Shown here in pieces: positions 4,484 through 6,299 of a DNA stretch of 6,299 nucleotides; positions within the stretch are counted from its first letter, which is position 1, and every line of letters begins with the position of its first letter. Under the pieces are notes generated by a model. The model saw only the letters and a list, made by a program, of their open reading frames with translations, had not been told where the DNA came from and did not search any database. Made by a program: the position numbers and the translations under genes. The stretch covers positions 1 through 6,299 of the forward strand of contig DASSHC010000257.1 in the NCBI GenBank assembly GCA_035693105.1. The letters are read 5' to 3'. The stretch comes from DASSHC01 sp035693105 (GTDB lineage Bacteria; Chloroflexota; Chloroflexia; Thermomicrobiales; Thermomicrobiaceae).

Positions 4484-6299
4484 TTACCGCGGCAAGCGCA
4501 CGGTAAAGGTGCTGCCCACACCGGGAGCGCTCTCCACCACGATCGTGCCGCCGTGGCGTTCGACGATCTGGCGGCAGATGTAGAGTCCCAGCCCGCTGCC
4601 GCTGACCCCTTCGCCGTCGCGCAGAATCGCCGCCGGCAGGCGCGCGAAGGGCTGGAACAGTCGCGGCTGCTGCTCGGGCGCGATCCCCAGCCCCTGATCG
4701 CGCACCGAGACCTCGGCCCCCGTCCCGCGTGGCCGCACCCGCACCAGCACCTCGCCGCCGTTTGGCGAGTACTTGAGCGCGTTCGAGATGAGGTTGGTCA
4801 GCACCTGGTCGAGACGGGCCGGATCCCAGGTACCGGCGACCGCGGCGGGCGCGTCGAGCGTCAACTGGTGGTCGGCCCCGAGCTCCGGGGCCTGTTCGAA
4901 GTGCGCCAGCACCTGAGCGGCGATCTCGGAGAGGTCGCAGCGCTCGGGACGGAAGGCGAGCTGGCCCTGCTGGATGCGCGAGACGTCGAGCAGGTCGGTG
5001 ACCAGATTCTCCAAGCGCGCCAACTGCCGCAGCAGGGAATCGGCGCTATGCTCCAGCACTTGGGACTGCGGCTCGCCCCGGTCAAGCTGGCGCCGCAGCA
5101 TCTGGGCGTAGCCCTTGACGGTCGTCAGCGGCGTCTTCAGCTCGTGCGCCGCGATCGAGAGGAACTCCTCACGCACGGTCACCGCTGCCTGCGCCGCCTG
5201 GTAGAGCCGCGCGTTGTCGACGGCCAGCGCGGCGCGGTCGGCCAGCTCCTGCGCCAGCATCTGATCCTCGACGTCGTAGGGTGCGCGGGTGCGCTCGCGC
5301 GTCAGCGCCAGCGTGCCGATGACCCGCTCGCGCCCACGCAGCGGCACGATCAGCAGGCTGTGCAGACCGGCAAACTCGGCGTAGGCCTGGTAGTCGTTGT
5401 CGACCGCCGCGAAGTGCTCGCGCTGGAGCACCGGCGTCAGCAGCGCGTGCCCACCCTGCACGACCGGCCCGTGCAATCCGCCAACCGGCGAGAGCGGCCG
5501 GCTGGTGGCCTGCTGCAACCGCAGGCGCACGGCCGGGTCGACGTGGAAGCTGGCCCAGGTCTCCAGCGCGGTGCCCTCCTCGTCGAGCAGGCGAATGGTG
5601 CAGCCGTCGCCGATGCGCCGCGAGGCTTGCTCGGCCACCACCCGCAGCGTCTGCCGCGGATCCAGCTCCGCCTCGGCCACCTGCCGCGAGACTTCGAGCA
5701 GCGCGTTCAGCCGGTCGACGTGCCGCTGCGACTCGATGGTGAGCCGCGCATTGTCGATCGCCGCTGCCGCCCGGCGGCCGAGATCTTCCGCGAAAGGCAG
5801 GTCCGCCGCTGACAAGCGGCGGCCCGACTCGGCGGTCGCCAGCGTCAGCACGCCGATGGTGCGCCCGCGCGCGATCAGCGGCACCGAGAGGAAGGAGGCC
5901 AGACCCAGGGCACGCATGCCGGCCAGTTGCTCCTCATCGCGCGCCAGCGACAGCAGGAGTTCGTCGTCGACCTCGACCACCAACTCGGGCCGGCCACTCC
6001 GCGCCACGTGCGAGATGCCGTGCCGCGCCTCCGGCAGCGGCCCGTAGCCGCGGCGGAACCGCGCCGCCAGTCCCGCGTTGGACGGGTCCGCGTTGGCGGC
6101 GGCGACGCGCCGGTAGGCGCTCTCGTCATCGACCAGATCGAAAAAGCACCAATCGGCGACGGCGGGGACGACCAGACGGGCGACCTCGCCCAGCGTCTGG
6201 TCGTAGTCGAGCGAGCGCGCCAACAGCTCGCTGGCCCGCAGCAGCAGCCGCAGCCGCTCTTCCGATTGCCGGCGGGCGTCGATGTCCTCGATGATCTCG
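4484..6299 (-). CDS. Sensor histidine kinase, PAS-GAF-GAF-HisKA-HATPase, 5' part outside window
   Basis: The frame stays open to the right edge, giving at least 604 residues; numbering here starts at the codon 6298-6296. The TTG at 6221-6223 is an internal leucine, not a start. Visible residues 1-25 (EIIEDIDARRQSEERLRLLL...) read like the end of a PAS/PAC domain plus linker helix. Two GAF domains follow (about 27-185 and 200-365), then HisKA with H385 in the H box AAHELKTPLTTVKGY, then the HATPase domain with N box NLISNALKYSPNGG (N502, N506), DQGLGI (D534), the LFQPF F box and G box GSGLGLYICRQIVERHGG (567 onward). All catalytic boxes are intact, so it should autophosphorylate and pass phosphate to a response regulator. 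No receiver domain or regulator gene is in view. No membrane segment is visible, suggesting cytoplasmic sensing, though the N-terminus is unseen. GAF ligands are unknown. Confidence 0.92.
   Translation of the reverse strand, partial: EIIEDIDARRQSEERLRLLLRASELLARSLDYDQTLGEVARLVVPAVADWCFFDLVDDESAYRRVAAANADPSNAGLAARFRRGYGPLPEARHGISHVARSGRPELVVEVDDELLLSLARDEEQLAGMRALGLASFLSVPLIARGRTIGVLTLATAESGRRLSAADLPFAEDLGRRAAAAIDNARLTIESQRHVDRLNALLEVSRQVAEAELDPRQTLRVVAEQASRRIGDGCTIRLLDEEGTALETWASFHVDPAVRLRLQQATSRPLSPVGGLHGPVVQGGHALLTPVLQREHFAAVDNDYQAYAEFAGLHSLLIVPLRGRERVIGTLALTRERTRAPYDVEDQMLAQELADRAALAVDNARLYQAAQAAVTVREEFLSIAAHELKTPLTTVKGYAQMLRRQLDRGEPQSQVLEHSADSLLRQLARLENLVTDLLDVSRIQQGQLAFRPERCDLSEIAAQVLAHFEQAPELGADHQLTLDAPAAVAGTWDPARLDQVLTNLISNALKYSPNGGEVLVRVRPRGTGAEVSVRDQGLGIAPEQQPRLFQPFARLPAAILRDGEGVSGSGLGLYICRQIVERHGGTIVVESAPGVGSTFTVRLPR

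Noticed and set aside
4373..5812. Plus-strand frame of 479 residues opposite the histidine kinase
   Set aside because: The kinase boxes on the minus strand are complete, and the plus-strand translation shows no known domain.

Overview
The window is GC-rich bacterial DNA. Coding parts are roughly 65-75% G+C by eye; bases 1-180 are about 56% by hand count. The proteins (a 4,5-dihydroxyphthalate-decarboxylase-like protein, an M20 dipeptidase, a short uracil-DNA glycosylase and a PAS-GAF-GAF histidine kinase) fit an environmental Chloroflexota lineage such as Thermomicrobia or relatives. That assignment is an inference from general protein character, not a proven taxonomy.

Layout. Bases 1-215 hold no gene but contain a cluster of short hairpins, palindromes and direct repeats in lower-GC DNA. 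Bases 216-293 carry a tRNA-Leu(UAA)-like sequence. Its anticodon arm, variable loop, T arm and 3' acceptor strand are canonical, but its 5' half is aberrant, so it may be a 3' tRNA fragment left at the distal attachment site of an integrated element rather than a working tRNA. A hairpin (337-356) and weak promoter-like motifs follow. A plus-strand gene (550-1521) with a perfect Shine-Dalgarno encodes the decarboxylase/periplasmic-binding-fold protein. It converges, with a 9-base gap, on a block of minus-strand genes.

Reading the minus strand 5'->3', that block is: the C-terminal part of a sensor histidine kinase (running off the right edge, 6299-4484); an M20-family metallopeptidase (4404-3019); a uracil-DNA glycosylase (3022-2411) whose GTG start overlaps the peptidase stop by four bases; and a membrane-anchored or secreted polysaccharide-lyase-like jelly-roll protein (2307-1531). 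Kinase, peptidase and glycosylase are close enough to be co-transcribed, and peptidase and glycosylase are probably translationally coupled. The products (signalling, peptide catabolism, base-excision repair, glycan binding or cleavage) do not form an obvious single pathway.

I do not see a clearly new multi-gene system. The points most worth a second look are the tRNA 3'-fragment with its repeat-rich, lower-GC left flank, and the glycosylase, whose motif I mixes signatures of UDG families 4 and 5.
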